From Geothrix campi (GTDB lineage Bacteria; Acidobacteriota; Holophagae; Holophagales; Holophagaceae), in contig NZ_JANHMP010000001.1 in the NCBI RefSeq assembly GCF_024609265.1, forward strand, positions 1,240,001 through 1,304,000: a stretch of 64,000 bases of DNA, in the 5' to 3' direction. The notes below the pieces were generated by a model. It was not told the DNA's origin. It searched no databases and saw nothing but the letters and a program-made list of their open reading frames with translations. Shown here in pieces: positions 1-8,472 of this stretch. Each line of letters begins with the position of its first letter. Positions within the stretch are counted from its first letter, which is position 1. Position numbers and translations under genes: made by a program.

Positions 1-524
1 CCTGGGAGCAGGAGCGCGAGGCCAGGACCTGGAACCTGCTCCTGATCCAGCCTGTGCCTCGACGCACCCACTACCTGGTGAAGACGCTCAGCCACCTAGC
101 CTTGCTCCTGCTGTCCCTGGCACTGTTCGCACTGCTGCTCCTCCTCGGTGGCCTCCTCCTGCGGGACCAGCCCGGTCTGCTGATGGGTCCCCTACCGCTG
201 GCCACCTTCGCGCGGTTCGCCGGTTATTCAGCCCTGGCTCTAGTGGCGATAGTGGCCTTCCAGACCTGGCTATCCATGCGGATTCCCGGGTTGTGGATTG
301 GCTTGGCGGCGGCCTTGGCCGGCAGCTGGTTCACCCAGCGTCTGGTGGGCGGGTCGGCCCTGGTCCAGCTGCTGCCTTGGGGGTTGGCGGCCCACATGGC
401 GATCATGTTCGAGCGCTGGCGGGCGCTGCCCTGGGCTTACGCGGTGGGCAGCCTGTTGTCTGCCGGGGCCATGGTCGCCCTGGGGGCCCTCGATTTCACG
501 CGGCACCACGAGCCCCGGGCCTGA
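1..524 (+). CDS. ABC-2 type transporter permease, 5' end cut off
   Basis: This is the C-terminal part of an integral membrane permease. The reading frame is open from base 3 and enters from outside the window, so the true start is not visible. Near the left edge it encodes a segment with an E-R-E...WNLLL...PV-R-R pattern, like the cytoplasmic coupling region of ABC-2 permeases. This is followed by about five hydrophobic segments rich in Leu and Ala. A GTG at 54 could be read as a start, but the similarity begins before it. The next permease starts 10 bases after the stop, behind a strong ribosome binding site, so the two are cotranscribed. The pair resembles two-permease exporters of the lantibiotic-immunity type. 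The ATPase gene is presumably upstream, outside the window. The substrate is unknown. Confidence 0.7.
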   Translation, partial: WEQEREARTWNLLLIQPVPRRTHYLVKTLSHLALLLLSLALFALLLLLGGLLLRDQPGLLMGPLPLATFARFAGYSALALVAIVAFQTWLSMRIPGLWIGLAAALAGSWFTQRLVGGSALVQLLPWGLAAHMAIMFERWRALPWAYAVGSLLSAGAMVALGALDFTRHHEPRA

Positions 525-534
525 GGAGGCTACT

Positions 535-1452
535 GTGCGACCCTTCTCCCGCCTGCTGGCTGCCGAGGGCCTGAAGCTGCGACGATCCGTCGCCCTGCGC
601 TTGGTCTGGCTGCTACCTCTCCTGTTCCTGCTCTTCGAAAGCCTGGTGATTGAGCGGACCTTCCTCAGCCTGCGGGTGTTGACCCCCAAGCTCCAGGCCA
701 CCTTTGACCTCCTCCAGGTGAAGATGGTGGTGGCCCTTTGGGGCGGCTTCTTCCACCCCCTAATGCTGGCCCTCCTCCCGGCCTTGCTCTTCCGGCCTGA
801 GCACCGGTTCAAGACCTGGCGTCACCTCTACGCCATGCCCATGTCCCGCCGCGGCATCTTCCTGGCGAAGGCGATCTCCGCGCTACTGCTGAGCGCGGCC
901 ATGCTGGCTCTCATCAGTTTGCTGCTCGCGGTGGAGCGGAAGGTCTTCGGGTGGATAAATCCCCTGCTGGCCTTCCCCTTCCACGGCCTCCAGATGGCGA
1001 AAGCACTGGGTTGGCTGTGGTTAGGTAGCCTGCCGGTAATGGCCCTCTACCTGTGGGTTTCGGATCGCATCAACAGCCTGGCAGTGCCCGTGGTCTTTGG
1101 CCTCGTTGGCCTGCTGCTCACCATGTCGCTCACAGGCCAGGAGCTGCCCCAACCTTGGCGGCGGGATCTGATCCCTTGGGTGCTGCCTTATGCGGCGGCC
1201 GAACAGATGATTCGAAGCGGCCCCGCCCAACAGCAGGCACACCTGGCAGGCAGCATGTTTCAGCCGGAGAAGGACGTGTTGCGACTCCCCAGCGGCAAGA
1301 AAGTGCGGACTTGGCAGAATATCCCGGATGAAGTGCTCTTCCCTCCTCCGCCGCCGACCCCGCGCTGGGTCCTGGCCACCTTCAGCCTTGTGGCGGGGGC
1401 GATCCTTCTGAGTCTCGGCTATGCGGACGCAGGGCGAAACCGAAATGGATAG
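535..1452 (+). CDS. ABC-2 type transporter permease, second subunit
   Basis: This 305-residue membrane protein is the likely partner of the permease just upstream. I chose the GTG at 535 because AGGAGG sits directly before it and the preceding gene stops at 524; the frame is open further upstream but overlaps that gene. About six hydrophobic segments are visible: one near residues 20-40, one near 65-85, and several between 115 and 215, with a last one at the C-terminus. A periplasmic or cytoplasmic loop of about 90 residues precedes the last segment and contains a run of six prolines. No ATP-binding motifs are present, so it needs an ATPase encoded elsewhere. It ends convergently with the pilin gene. 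A short hairpin (CAGGG/CCCTG, 1481-1492) lies between them. Confidence 0.65.
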   Translation: MRPFSRLLAAEGLKLRRSVALRLVWLLPLLFLLFESLVIERTFLSLRVLTPKLQATFDLLQVKMVVALWGGFFHPLMLALLPALLFRPEHRFKTWRHLYAMPMSRRGIFLAKAISALLLSAAMLALISLLLAVERKVFGWINPLLAFPFHGLQMAKALGWLWLGSLPVMALYLWVSDRINSLAVPVVFGLVGLLLTMSLTGQELPQPWRRDLIPWVLPYAAAEQMIRSGPAQQQAHLAGSMFQPEKDVLRLPSGKKVRTWQNIPDEVLFPPPPPTPRWVLATFSLVAGAILLSLGYADAGRNRNG

Positions 1453-1510
1453 GCCCAAGCAAAGCAGAGGTGCTCGGAGTCAGGGAGCCCTGCAATAACT
1501 GGGGACCTAA

Positions 1511-1966
1511 TTATTTCAACCGAGCAAGCTCCTTACCGGATTGGTCAGTTTGATAGGCAGTGACCCCGCCATCAATGTTTGGATCCCTGACGGTCAACGT
1601 GTATGTGAGACCGCTGGCATCCACCACCAGGGTGTAGTCCATCTTGCTATTGCCTTGAGGCGTGAACGTGGGGAGGAGAGCGGGACCGGTGGCGGCTTTG
1701 CCATCCACCGTCCAGTCATAGGTGCCTTCTGCAGCGTAGAGGCCCGTTTCAGCTTTGCGGTTCTCCAGGATCATCTGGAGGGTCTTGGCGTTGGACATGG
1801 CATCACCGATGACCCTCGCTCGACGCCGCTGACCCATGAAGCTGGGGATGGCGATGGCGCTGATGATGCCGATGATGGCCAGCACCAGCAGCAGTTCGAC
1901 TAGTGAGAATCCGCGGATGGTGCCGGGACGGGGGCGGGAGGACAATCGGGACAATAGGCCGGACAT
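1511..1966 (-). CDS. type IV pilin / pseudopilin with N-terminal methylation motif
   Basis: This 151-residue precursor carries the class III signal of type IV pilins: a basic leader of 19 residues, Gly at the cleavage site, then mature Phe1-Ser-Leu-Val-Glu5 and a hydrophobic helix. PilD would cut after Gly19 and methylate Phe1; Glu5 is the residue needed for assembly. The leader is longer than the usual 6-7 residues. The C-terminal half is a small beta-rich head without an obvious disulfide pair. The start has GGAGGT 5 bases upstream. It follows pilC by 56 bases and is the last gene of the pilB-pilT-pilC-pilin cluster, so it is probably a major or minor pilin. At about 130 mature residues it is longer than the short Geobacter-type conductive pilin. 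Confidence 0.9.
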   Translation of the reverse strand: MSGLLSRLSSRPRPGTIRGFSLVELLLVLAIIGIISAIAIPSFMGQRRRARVIGDAMSNAKTLQMILENRKAETGLYAAEGTYDWTVDGKAATGPALLPTFTPQGNSKMDYTLVVDASGLTYTLTVRDPNIDGGVTAYQTDQSGKELARLK

Positions 1967-2022
1967 GGGGGACCTCCAAGGGGTTCAGGAAAGCATGCAA
2001 GGGGCGTGCGAAACCGCCACGA

Positions 2023-3225
2023 TCAGTCCTTCCCGAACACGTTGGCCAGGTTGAAGATGGGCAGATACATGGCCACCACAATGAAACCGATGATGCCACC
2101 AAGCATGGCGATCATGACAGGCTCCATGAGGCTGGTGAGGTTGGCCACGGCATTGTCCACCTCGTCCTCATAAAAATCAGCCACCTTGGACAGCATGGCA
2201 TCCAAGGCACCCGTAGCCTCGCCCACACCCACCATCTGCACCACCATGGGTGGGAAGACCTTGGTTTCAGCCAGGGGAGTAGCGATGTTGCGGCCCTGCT
2301 CCACGGCATCCTTGGACTTGAGGATGGCGTTCTGGATGACCATATTGCCAGCCGTCCGGGCCGTGATGTCCATGCCTTCGAGGATGGGTACGCCGGAACT
2401 GATGAGGGTGCCCAGGGTGCGGCAGAACCGGGCCACGGCCACCTTGCGGAGCACATCGCCGATGATGGGGACCTTCAGCATGAGGGAATCAATCATGAGC
2501 CGACCCCCCGGTGTCTTGTAATACTGGCGCAGGCCCACCACGATGACGACGACAGCGATGACGATCAGCCAGCTGTAGTTGATGAGGGCGGTGGAAAGGG
2601 CCATGCAAACCAGGGTTGGAAAGGGCAGCTTGCTGCCCAGACCGTCATACATGGCGGAGAAGACGGGGATCACCTTCACCATGATGATGACCACCACGGC
2701 GATGGCGATGGAGATGACGGCCACGGGGTAGGTCATCGCGCCCTTCACCTTGGCGGTGAGCTTCACGGCCTTCTCGATGTAGCCCGACAGCCGCTGGAGG
2801 ATGACATCCAGAATGCCGCCACTCTCGCCGGCGCCCACCATGTTCACGTAGAGGTCGTTGAAGGCCTTGGGATGCTTGGAGAGGGCGGCCTGCAGGGTGA
2901 GGCCCTGCTCCACGTCCCCCCGCACCGCCTCGATGATCTTCTGGAAGCCCTTGTCCTGCTGCTGGGCGCCGAGGATCTCCAGGCACTGCACCAGAGGCAG
3001 GCCGGCGTCGATCATGACGCTGAACTGCCGGGTGAAGATGGCCAGTTCCTTGGGCTTCACCTTGCCGAAGGACTTGGTGCCCTTGGCAGCCATGGCGCCG
3101 ATGGAGGTGACTTCGATGCCATTCCGCTTCAAGGTGGCGGCGGCGGCATCCCGGGATTCGGACACCAGGACGCCCTCCTGGGCCTCCCCCATTCGATTCT
3201 TGCCTTTCCATGCGTATGCGGGCAT
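2023..3225 (-). CDS. pilC: type IV pilus inner-membrane platform protein PilC
   Basis: This 400-residue protein belongs to the GspF/PilC family, the inner-membrane platform that couples the PilB and PilT motors to pilin assembly. It has the family layout of two homologous cytoplasmic helical domains (about residues 65-190 and 270-395), each followed by membrane segments. Strong hydrophobic stretches lie near residues 170-195, 215-235 and 370-390. The repeated motif with a conserved Gly-Glu (VGAGESGG in the first half and VGVGEATG in the second) is visible. Its length matches the family. The start codon follows a GAGG. It lies 90 bases after pilT and 56 bases before the pilin gene, in the same orientation as pilB and pilT. 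Confidence 0.95.
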   Translation of the reverse strand: MPAYAWKGKNRMGEAQEGVLVSESRDAAAATLKRNGIEVTSIGAMAAKGTKSFGKVKPKELAIFTRQFSVMIDAGLPLVQCLEILGAQQQDKGFQKIIEAVRGDVEQGLTLQAALSKHPKAFNDLYVNMVGAGESGGILDVILQRLSGYIEKAVKLTAKVKGAMTYPVAVISIAIAVVVIIMVKVIPVFSAMYDGLGSKLPFPTLVCMALSTALINYSWLIVIAVVVIVVGLRQYYKTPGGRLMIDSLMLKVPIIGDVLRKVAVARFCRTLGTLISSGVPILEGMDITARTAGNMVIQNAILKSKDAVEQGRNIATPLAETKVFPPMVVQMVGVGEATGALDAMLSKVADFYEDEVDNAVANLTSLMEPVMIAMLGGIIGFIVVAMYLPIFNLANVFGKD

Positions 3226-3315
3226 GCGGACCTCGGCGGGCTAGGAACGGTGGTGCCTTCAGGATAGGCAGGAATGGATCAGTGGTGAAGCACTAATGGG
3301 TCGTGAGAAGAGAGC

Positions 3316-4506
3316 CTAGGTGTACTTGATGTTGGGGTTCCGCCCGCCAAGCGCGGGATTGCTGGTGGTGGCGGGTTGGGCCGCGACGGCTCCACGGCCG
3401 CCAGCCGAGCCGACGCCCACGCCCCGGTTGATGAGTTCCCGCAGTTCATCGGTGTTCGACGAATACTCGAAGGCCTGCTCCTGGGTGATCTCCTTGCGGA
3501 GCACCAGATCGGAGAGGCTCTGGTTGAAGGTCTGCATGCCGTATTTCGCCTGGCCGGACTGCATGGTGCCGTAGATCTGATGGATCTTGTCTTCGCGGAT
3601 GAGGTTCCGGATGGCGGAGTTGGGGATCATGATCTCCAGTGCCAGGGCCCGGCCTTTGCCCCCCGCCTTGGGGATGAGGCTCTGGCAGATGACGCCCTCC
3701 AGCACGAGGGAAAGCTGCGCCCTCACCTGGGCCTGCTGGTGGCTGGGGAACACGTCGATGATGCGGTTGATGGTCTGCACCGTGCTGTTGGTGTGCAGGG
3801 TGGCGAAGGTGAGATGGCCCGTCTCGGCGATGGTGAGGGCCGATTCGATGGTCTCCAGGTCGCGCATTTCGCCCACCAGCACCACATCGGGGTCCTGGCG
3901 CAGGGCCGAGCGCAGAGCCTTCTTGAAGCTGTGGGTATCGGCGTGGATCTCGCGCTGGTTCACCAGGGCTCGTTTGTGCCGGTGGACGTATTCCACCGGA
4001 TCCTCGATGGTGAGGATGTGGACCGGCTCTTCCGCGTTGATCTTGTCCACCATGGCGGCCAGGGTCGTGGACTTGCCGGAACCGGTCACCCCGGTCACCA
4101 GCACCAGGCCGCGGGGCTTGTCGCAGAGGGCCTGGACCGAGGGCGGAAGGCCCAGCTGGTCGAAGCTGCGGATGTTCTCGGGGATGGTGCGGAAGACCCC
4201 TGCCGTGGCGCCGCGCTGGTTGAAGACGTTGGCCCGGAACCGGGCCACGCCCTGGAGGCCGAAGGAGAAGTCCACCTCGAGGTCCTCCTCCAGGCGGTGC
4301 TTCTGCTGGTCCGTCATGACGCCATAGCAGAGCCAGCGGGTCTGGGAGGCATCCATGGGCGGCAGCTTGAGGGGCACCATGCGCCCGTCGATGCGGATCT
4401 GCGGCGCCGTATCCGTGGTGATGTGGAGGTCCGTGCCCCCGTACTCCACCATCGTCTTGAGCAGCTGCTGCAGCGGAGCCACGTAGTTCGAACCAATCTC
4501 ACTCAT
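3316..4506 (-). CDS. pilT: type IV pilus retraction ATPase PilT
   Basis: This 396-residue hexameric ATPase powers pilus retraction and twitching. Visible motifs are Walker A (GVTGSGKS, near residue 150), the Asp box (TIEDPVEYVH), Walker B (VVLVGEMRDLET), the His box (TFATLHTNS) and the PilT-specific AIRNLIRE motif (near residue 300), which separates it from the extension ATPase PilB. I chose the ATG at 4506, which has AGGAAAGG upstream, over a longer in-frame start that would overlap pilB. It starts 13 bases after the pilB stop, so translation is probably coupled. The C-terminus has a Gly/Ala-rich tail of about 40 residues beyond the usual PilT end. Confidence 0.97.
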   Translation of the reverse strand: MSEIGSNYVAPLQQLLKTMVEYGGTDLHITTDTAPQIRIDGRMVPLKLPPMDASQTRWLCYGVMTDQQKHRLEEDLEVDFSFGLQGVARFRANVFNQRGATAGVFRTIPENIRSFDQLGLPPSVQALCDKPRGLVLVTGVTGSGKSTTLAAMVDKINAEEPVHILTIEDPVEYVHRHKRALVNQREIHADTHSFKKALRSALRQDPDVVLVGEMRDLETIESALTIAETGHLTFATLHTNSTVQTINRIIDVFPSHQQAQVRAQLSLVLEGVICQSLIPKAGGKGRALALEIMIPNSAIRNLIREDKIHQIYGTMQSGQAKYGMQTFNQSLSDLVLRKEITQEQAFEYSSNTDELRELINRGVGVGSAGGRGAVAAQPATTSNPALGGRNPNIKYT

Positions 4507-4519
4507 GCATGTACCTTTC

Positions 4520-6358
4520 CTAGAGGACAGTCTCGCGGATGATCTCTTCGATGGTGGTGACGCCATCGAGGACTTTGCGGCACCCAGAACGGCGAAGGGT
4601 GATCATGCCCTCCTTCTGGCCCTGCTCACGCAATTCAATGGCCGAGGCCCCCGTGAGGATCATGTCCTTGAGGGTCTCGGACATCTCCAGTACCTCATAG
4701 AGGCCCACGCGGCCCTTGTAGCCCCGCTTGTTGCAAATATCGCACCCGACCGGTTTGTAGAACGTGATGCCCCGCTGGATCTCCTCCGGGGTGAAGCCCA
4801 CTTCGCGCAGCGCCTCCTCCGGCTGGTGGTGGGTGTCCACCGCCTTGCAGCTGCTGCACAACCGGCGCACGAGGCGCTGGGCACAGATGATGTTCACCGA
4901 AGTGGCCACCAGGAAGGGTTCCACGCCCATGTTCATGAGGCGGTTGATGGTGCTGGGGGCATCGTTGGTATGCAGGGTGGACAGCACCAGGTGGCCCGTG
5001 AGGCTCGCCTTGATGGCGATTTCAGCAGTCTCGAAGTCGCGGATCTCGCCCACGAGGATGATGTTCGGGTCCTGCCGCAGGAAGGAGCGCAGGGCGGCCG
5101 CGAAGTTCAGGCCGATCTGCTCCTTCATCTGCACCTGGTTGATGCCGGGGAAGTTGAATTCCACCGGATCCTCGGCGGTGAGGATGTTGGTGTCCACCGT
5201 ATTGAGCTTGGCGATGGAGGAATACAGCGTGTTGGTCTTGCCCGAGCCCGTGGGTCCCGTCACCAGCACCATGCCGTAGGGCTTGGAGATCTGCCGGTCC
5301 CAACGCTCCAGGCTCTCCTGCTCGAAGCCCAGCTTGGTGAGGTCGAGCATGAGCTTGTCGCTGTCCAGCAACCGCAGCACGATCTTCTCGCCGAAGAGGG
5401 TGGGCAGGATGCTCACGCGGTAGTCGATGACCTTCTGGCGGCCGCCCATGTTCACGCGGAGCTTGATGCGGCCGTCCTGGGGGAGGCGCTTCTCGGCGAT
5501 GTTGAGCTTGGCCAGGATCTTCACGCGGGAGGTGAGCGGGTCCTTCAGCTTGAGGTTCGGGCGCATGACCTCCATGAGGATGCCGTCGATGCGGAACCTG
5601 ATCCGGTAGTTCTTCTCGTAGGGCTCGATGTGGATGTCGGAGGCGCCGCGCTTGATGGCGTCGATGAGCACCATGTTCACGAGCTTCACCACCGGGGCGT
5701 CTTCGCTGCCCCGTTTCAGGGCGCCGACGTTGATGCTCTCCTCGTCGTCATCCGTGGCCTCGTACTCGGCATCGGCGTCGAGTTCCTGCTCCAGTTCCTG
5801 GAGGTCGATGTGCTCATCCTGTTCGTTGAAGGGATTGGGAACGCCAGTGTCGGTGGGGCCGGCCGCCACCCCGCCCATGGTGGCCATGGTGCTGCGGCCA
5901 CCCTGGCTGTCCGCCAGCCGCACGCCGCTGGCACCACCGTAGTACTTCTCGACCGCCCGCACGAGGCCCATCTCGCTGGACACGACCGGATCCACGTTGT
6001 AGCCGGTGTGGAACCGCACATCGTCCATGGCGAAGATATCGGTGGGATCGGACATGGCCAGGGTCAGCACGTTGCCCGTGCGCTGGAGGGGCAGCACCTT
6101 GTGGCGCTGGGCCAGGTCTTTGGGGATCAGGGCGATCACGCTCGCGTCGATGGGTGGCCACTGTTCCAGGTCCGCCGCGGGCACGCCGTACTGCATGCCG
6201 AGGAAGCTCACGATGTCCTGATCGGAGCAGTAGCCCTGGCGCACCACGATGCTGCCGAGCTTGCCACCCTCGCGCCGCTGGACCCTGATAACTTCTTCCA
6301 ACTGGGCATCCGTGATGAGCTGAGCCTTGACGAGCATTTCCCCTAGCTTGCTGACCAC
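4520..6358 (-). CDS. pilB: type IV pilus extension ATPase PilB
   Basis: PilB is the hexameric ATPase that drives pilus polymerisation. The 612-residue product has an N-terminal MshEN-type domain (about residues 1-150), which in other family members can bind cyclic di-GMP, and then a GspE/PilB ATPase core. Walker A (GPTGSGKT), the Asp box (TAEDPVEF), Walker B (ILVGEIRDFET) and the His box (LSTLHTNDA) are present, as is the zinc-binding tetracysteine (CSSC ... CDIC). A linker of about 55 residues rich in Asp and Glu joins the two domains and makes the protein longer than usual. I chose the GTG at 6358 because GGAGG lies 7 bases upstream; a GTG at 6394 has no usable ribosome binding site. It is the first gene of the pilus operon. 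Confidence 0.96.
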   Translation of the reverse strand: MVSKLGEMLVKAQLITDAQLEEVIRVQRREGGKLGSIVVRQGYCSDQDIVSFLGMQYGVPAADLEQWPPIDASVIALIPKDLAQRHKVLPLQRTGNVLTLAMSDPTDIFAMDDVRFHTGYNVDPVVSSEMGLVRAVEKYYGGASGVRLADSQGGRSTMATMGGVAAGPTDTGVPNPFNEQDEHIDLQELEQELDADAEYEATDDDEESINVGALKRGSEDAPVVKLVNMVLIDAIKRGASDIHIEPYEKNYRIRFRIDGILMEVMRPNLKLKDPLTSRVKILAKLNIAEKRLPQDGRIKLRVNMGGRQKVIDYRVSILPTLFGEKIVLRLLDSDKLMLDLTKLGFEQESLERWDRQISKPYGMVLVTGPTGSGKTNTLYSSIAKLNTVDTNILTAEDPVEFNFPGINQVQMKEQIGLNFAAALRSFLRQDPNIILVGEIRDFETAEIAIKASLTGHLVLSTLHTNDAPSTINRLMNMGVEPFLVATSVNIICAQRLVRRLCSSCKAVDTHHQPEEALREVGFTPEEIQRGITFYKPVGCDICNKRGYKGRVGLYEVLEMSETLKDMILTGASAIELREQGQKEGMITLRRSGCRKVLDGVTTIEEIIRETVL

Positions 6359-6463
6359 TGGCTGCCTCCGGATGGGGTGAGGCGATGGTATCACCTCCCA
6401 GGGTCATTCCCGCCTCCGCCCTCGTCCCGGCGTCCAGCCTCCATTCCTTCGACCGGCCCGTTG

Positions 6464-6475
6464 TATGCTTTCGCC
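6464..6475 (+). promoter_or_regulatory. putative -10 box of a leaderless transcript
   Basis: TATGCT (6464-6469) ends exactly 6 bases before the ATG at 6476, preceded by TTG as in an extended -10. No Shine-Dalgarno sequence lies between it and the ATG. Transcription would begin at or next to the start codon. No convincing -35 box is visible. Confidence 0.4.
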
Positions 6476-8434
6476 ATGCCTGTCCCAGGAACCCAGCCCC
6501 AGCGCCTACTGCTGGCCCGGCAGTTGATCCGGGAGAAGGGTCTATCCAGGACTGACCTCACCCTGCTGGAGGACATCCTCCGGGAAGGGGCCGGTGACCT
6601 GGATCCACTGCTGGAAGCCCCCGCGCGGGACGTCATGCATGCCGGGGAATCCCCAGCCCAGGCCAACCTACGACGCAACCTCGGCCTCTTCCTGGCCTTC
6701 CTGCATCAGTTCTCCCCTCGCCGACTCGGCGAGGCCCGGGCCTCCATGGGCCAGGTTCTCCAGCACAGCCTGGGGCGGCTGGCCCACCTGACCGGAACGG
6801 CTCACCGCGAGCTGATGGTGGAGCTGGAACAACCGGCCTGGGTGGGACTCCTCCTCGACCTGCTGGCCTCCCTCCGGGCCATGGCCCCCCCCCCAGGGGA
6901 GGAAGCCGGGGCCCTCAGGGCGCTGTGGGCCGCCTTTCTGGAGGACCATCGCGACTCCTTCCGGCAGATCCTGGCGGCCCTCCAGTTCTGCCAGGACGGG
7001 CCTGAAGCCGTCACCAGCCTGAACGCCCAGATGAAGGTGGTGAACCGGGCCATCCAGGGCCAGGGCCGGCTGGAGGAATCCCTTGCCCGGCTGGCGGAGC
7101 AGCTCGAGTCCTGCATTCCCCCGGAATTCCACGCCCGGGTGGAGCCCCTGCTGCTGCTGCAGAACGTGGTATCCAACCTGCGGCTGAGCCTGTTGCGCCC
7201 CCTGGATCGGGGCATCCACTGGCCCGCGGTGGAGCAGGTGCGTGGTAGCCTCCGCTGGCTCTGGGACCACCTGGGCTGGGTCCTGCCCCGCATGGATGCG
7301 GAATTGTTCCGGGAGCGCATGCCCGCCGACCTGCGGCAGCTGCTCCAGGACCTCCGCCGGGAGGACCGGGCCCTCTTCTCGGTGGTCGCACGGGCCCTGG
7401 CCAGCCACATCTCGCTCATGGGGCTCATGGAATCCCTGGAACCCGCCGCCGGTGCCAGCGCCCAGGACCTCTATGGTGCCGTGCCCACCTTCCTCGTCAT
7501 CGAATCAGAGCTGGGCCGTGTCGCGGAGCGTGCCTACGACCCGGGGCGGGCCGAGCTGCTGGATCCGAACCGACCTGAAGTGCCGCGGCTCCGAGCCTAC
7601 CTCCGCCAGGCCGTCCTGAGCCTTCGCCAGGACCAGGCGACCCTGCGCAGCCTCCTGCAGCAGGCCCTGGCGGGGGCGGACGCGGACCAGCTGGCCCACA
7701 CCCTGGACAACCTGCGCGGCCTGCTTGTCAATCACCAGAAGCAGCTCATGGGTGAACTGGTCGGCCTGTTCTCACCCGACGTGCAGCAGCGGCTCTTCCC
7801 GGAATCCCCCAGCATGATGGAGGAGGGCGAGCGACTCCGGCTCCGCATCCAGCGGCTCTGGGAGCAGGTCCCGCCCATCCACGCCCAGCTCCTGCTCAGC
7901 CTGGAGCTTCAGGACTGGCCGCGGCTGGCTCTGGGGCTCGCCCAGTCCTACCGCCATCTGCTGACCTTCCGCCGCAGCCCGGAATTCCCGCTGATGCGAC
8001 GGCCGGACCGGGAAGAGGCCGAGCGGCTCATCCAGGATCTGGGCCGGCTCCTGGAGTCCCCCGAGGAGGTCCACCAGGCCCTGCGCGACAGCATGGACGT
8101 GCTGGGCGAGCTGCTGCGGTTCCTGGAGCTGTTCCTCCTCCGGATCAATGCGCGGGTTCCCCTCATCCGCCAGGATCTGGAAGTGGCCCAGGAGGCCCTG
8201 AGGCTCATCGCCGGCCTGAAGGAGGGGTCGACGGGACCGGAGCGCACGCGGCTCTCCCACAAGCTGATCCAGAACGCCAAGCGCCTCGGTGTCCGCGATG
8301 CCCAGGCCGTGACCCTCCTCAAGCGCTGGGTCCGGGCTGAACGCGGCCAGCGGGAAGGCTCTCTTCCCATCCTGGAGCAACTCGCCGCCCACCTCGGCCA
8401 GCTGGCGCTGAGGCTGGAAGCCGCGCTGGGTTGA
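6476..8434 (+). CDS. hypothetical all-alpha protein, 652 residues
   Basis: I do not recognise this protein. It is soluble, without a signal peptide or membrane segment, very rich in Leu, Arg, Glu, Gln and Ala, and looks helical throughout, with many heptad-like stretches. No catalytic motif stands out. There is a single internal region of lower helicity near residues 325-350. The ATG at 6476 is preferred over an upstream in-frame start because the composition changes there and a -10-like box ends 6 bases before it. It is divergent from pilB. It is followed by a diguanylate cyclase gene whose frame is already open at its stop codon, so the two are probably cotranscribed. A role as a scaffold or partner in pilus or cyclic di-GMP signalling is only a guess from position. 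Confidence 0.7.
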   Translation: MPVPGTQPQRLLLARQLIREKGLSRTDLTLLEDILREGAGDLDPLLEAPARDVMHAGESPAQANLRRNLGLFLAFLHQFSPRRLGEARASMGQVLQHSLGRLAHLTGTAHRELMVELEQPAWVGLLLDLLASLRAMAPPPGEEAGALRALWAAFLEDHRDSFRQILAALQFCQDGPEAVTSLNAQMKVVNRAIQGQGRLEESLARLAEQLESCIPPEFHARVEPLLLLQNVVSNLRLSLLRPLDRGIHWPAVEQVRGSLRWLWDHLGWVLPRMDAELFRERMPADLRQLLQDLRREDRALFSVVARALASHISLMGLMESLEPAAGASAQDLYGAVPTFLVIESELGRVAERAYDPGRAELLDPNRPEVPRLRAYLRQAVLSLRQDQATLRSLLQQALAGADADQLAHTLDNLRGLLVNHQKQLMGELVGLFSPDVQQRLFPESPSMMEEGERLRLRIQRLWEQVPPIHAQLLLSLELQDWPRLALGLAQSYRHLLTFRRSPEFPLMRRPDREEAERLIQDLGRLLESPEEVHQALRDSMDVLGELLRFLELFLLRINARVPLIRQDLEVAQEALRLIAGLKEGSTGPERTRLSHKLIQNAKRLGVRDAQAVTLLKRWVRAERGQREGSLPILEQLAAHLGQLALRLEAALG

Positions 8435-8472
8435 CCCCGGCACCCGCCAAGAACCATCCTTCTGGGAGTTCC

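Noticed and set aside
4505-6346. 613-codon open frame on the plus strand opposite pilB
   Set aside because: It has low-complexity His/Gly/Ala/Asp composition. The minus strand carries PilB with Walker motifs and a tetracysteine.
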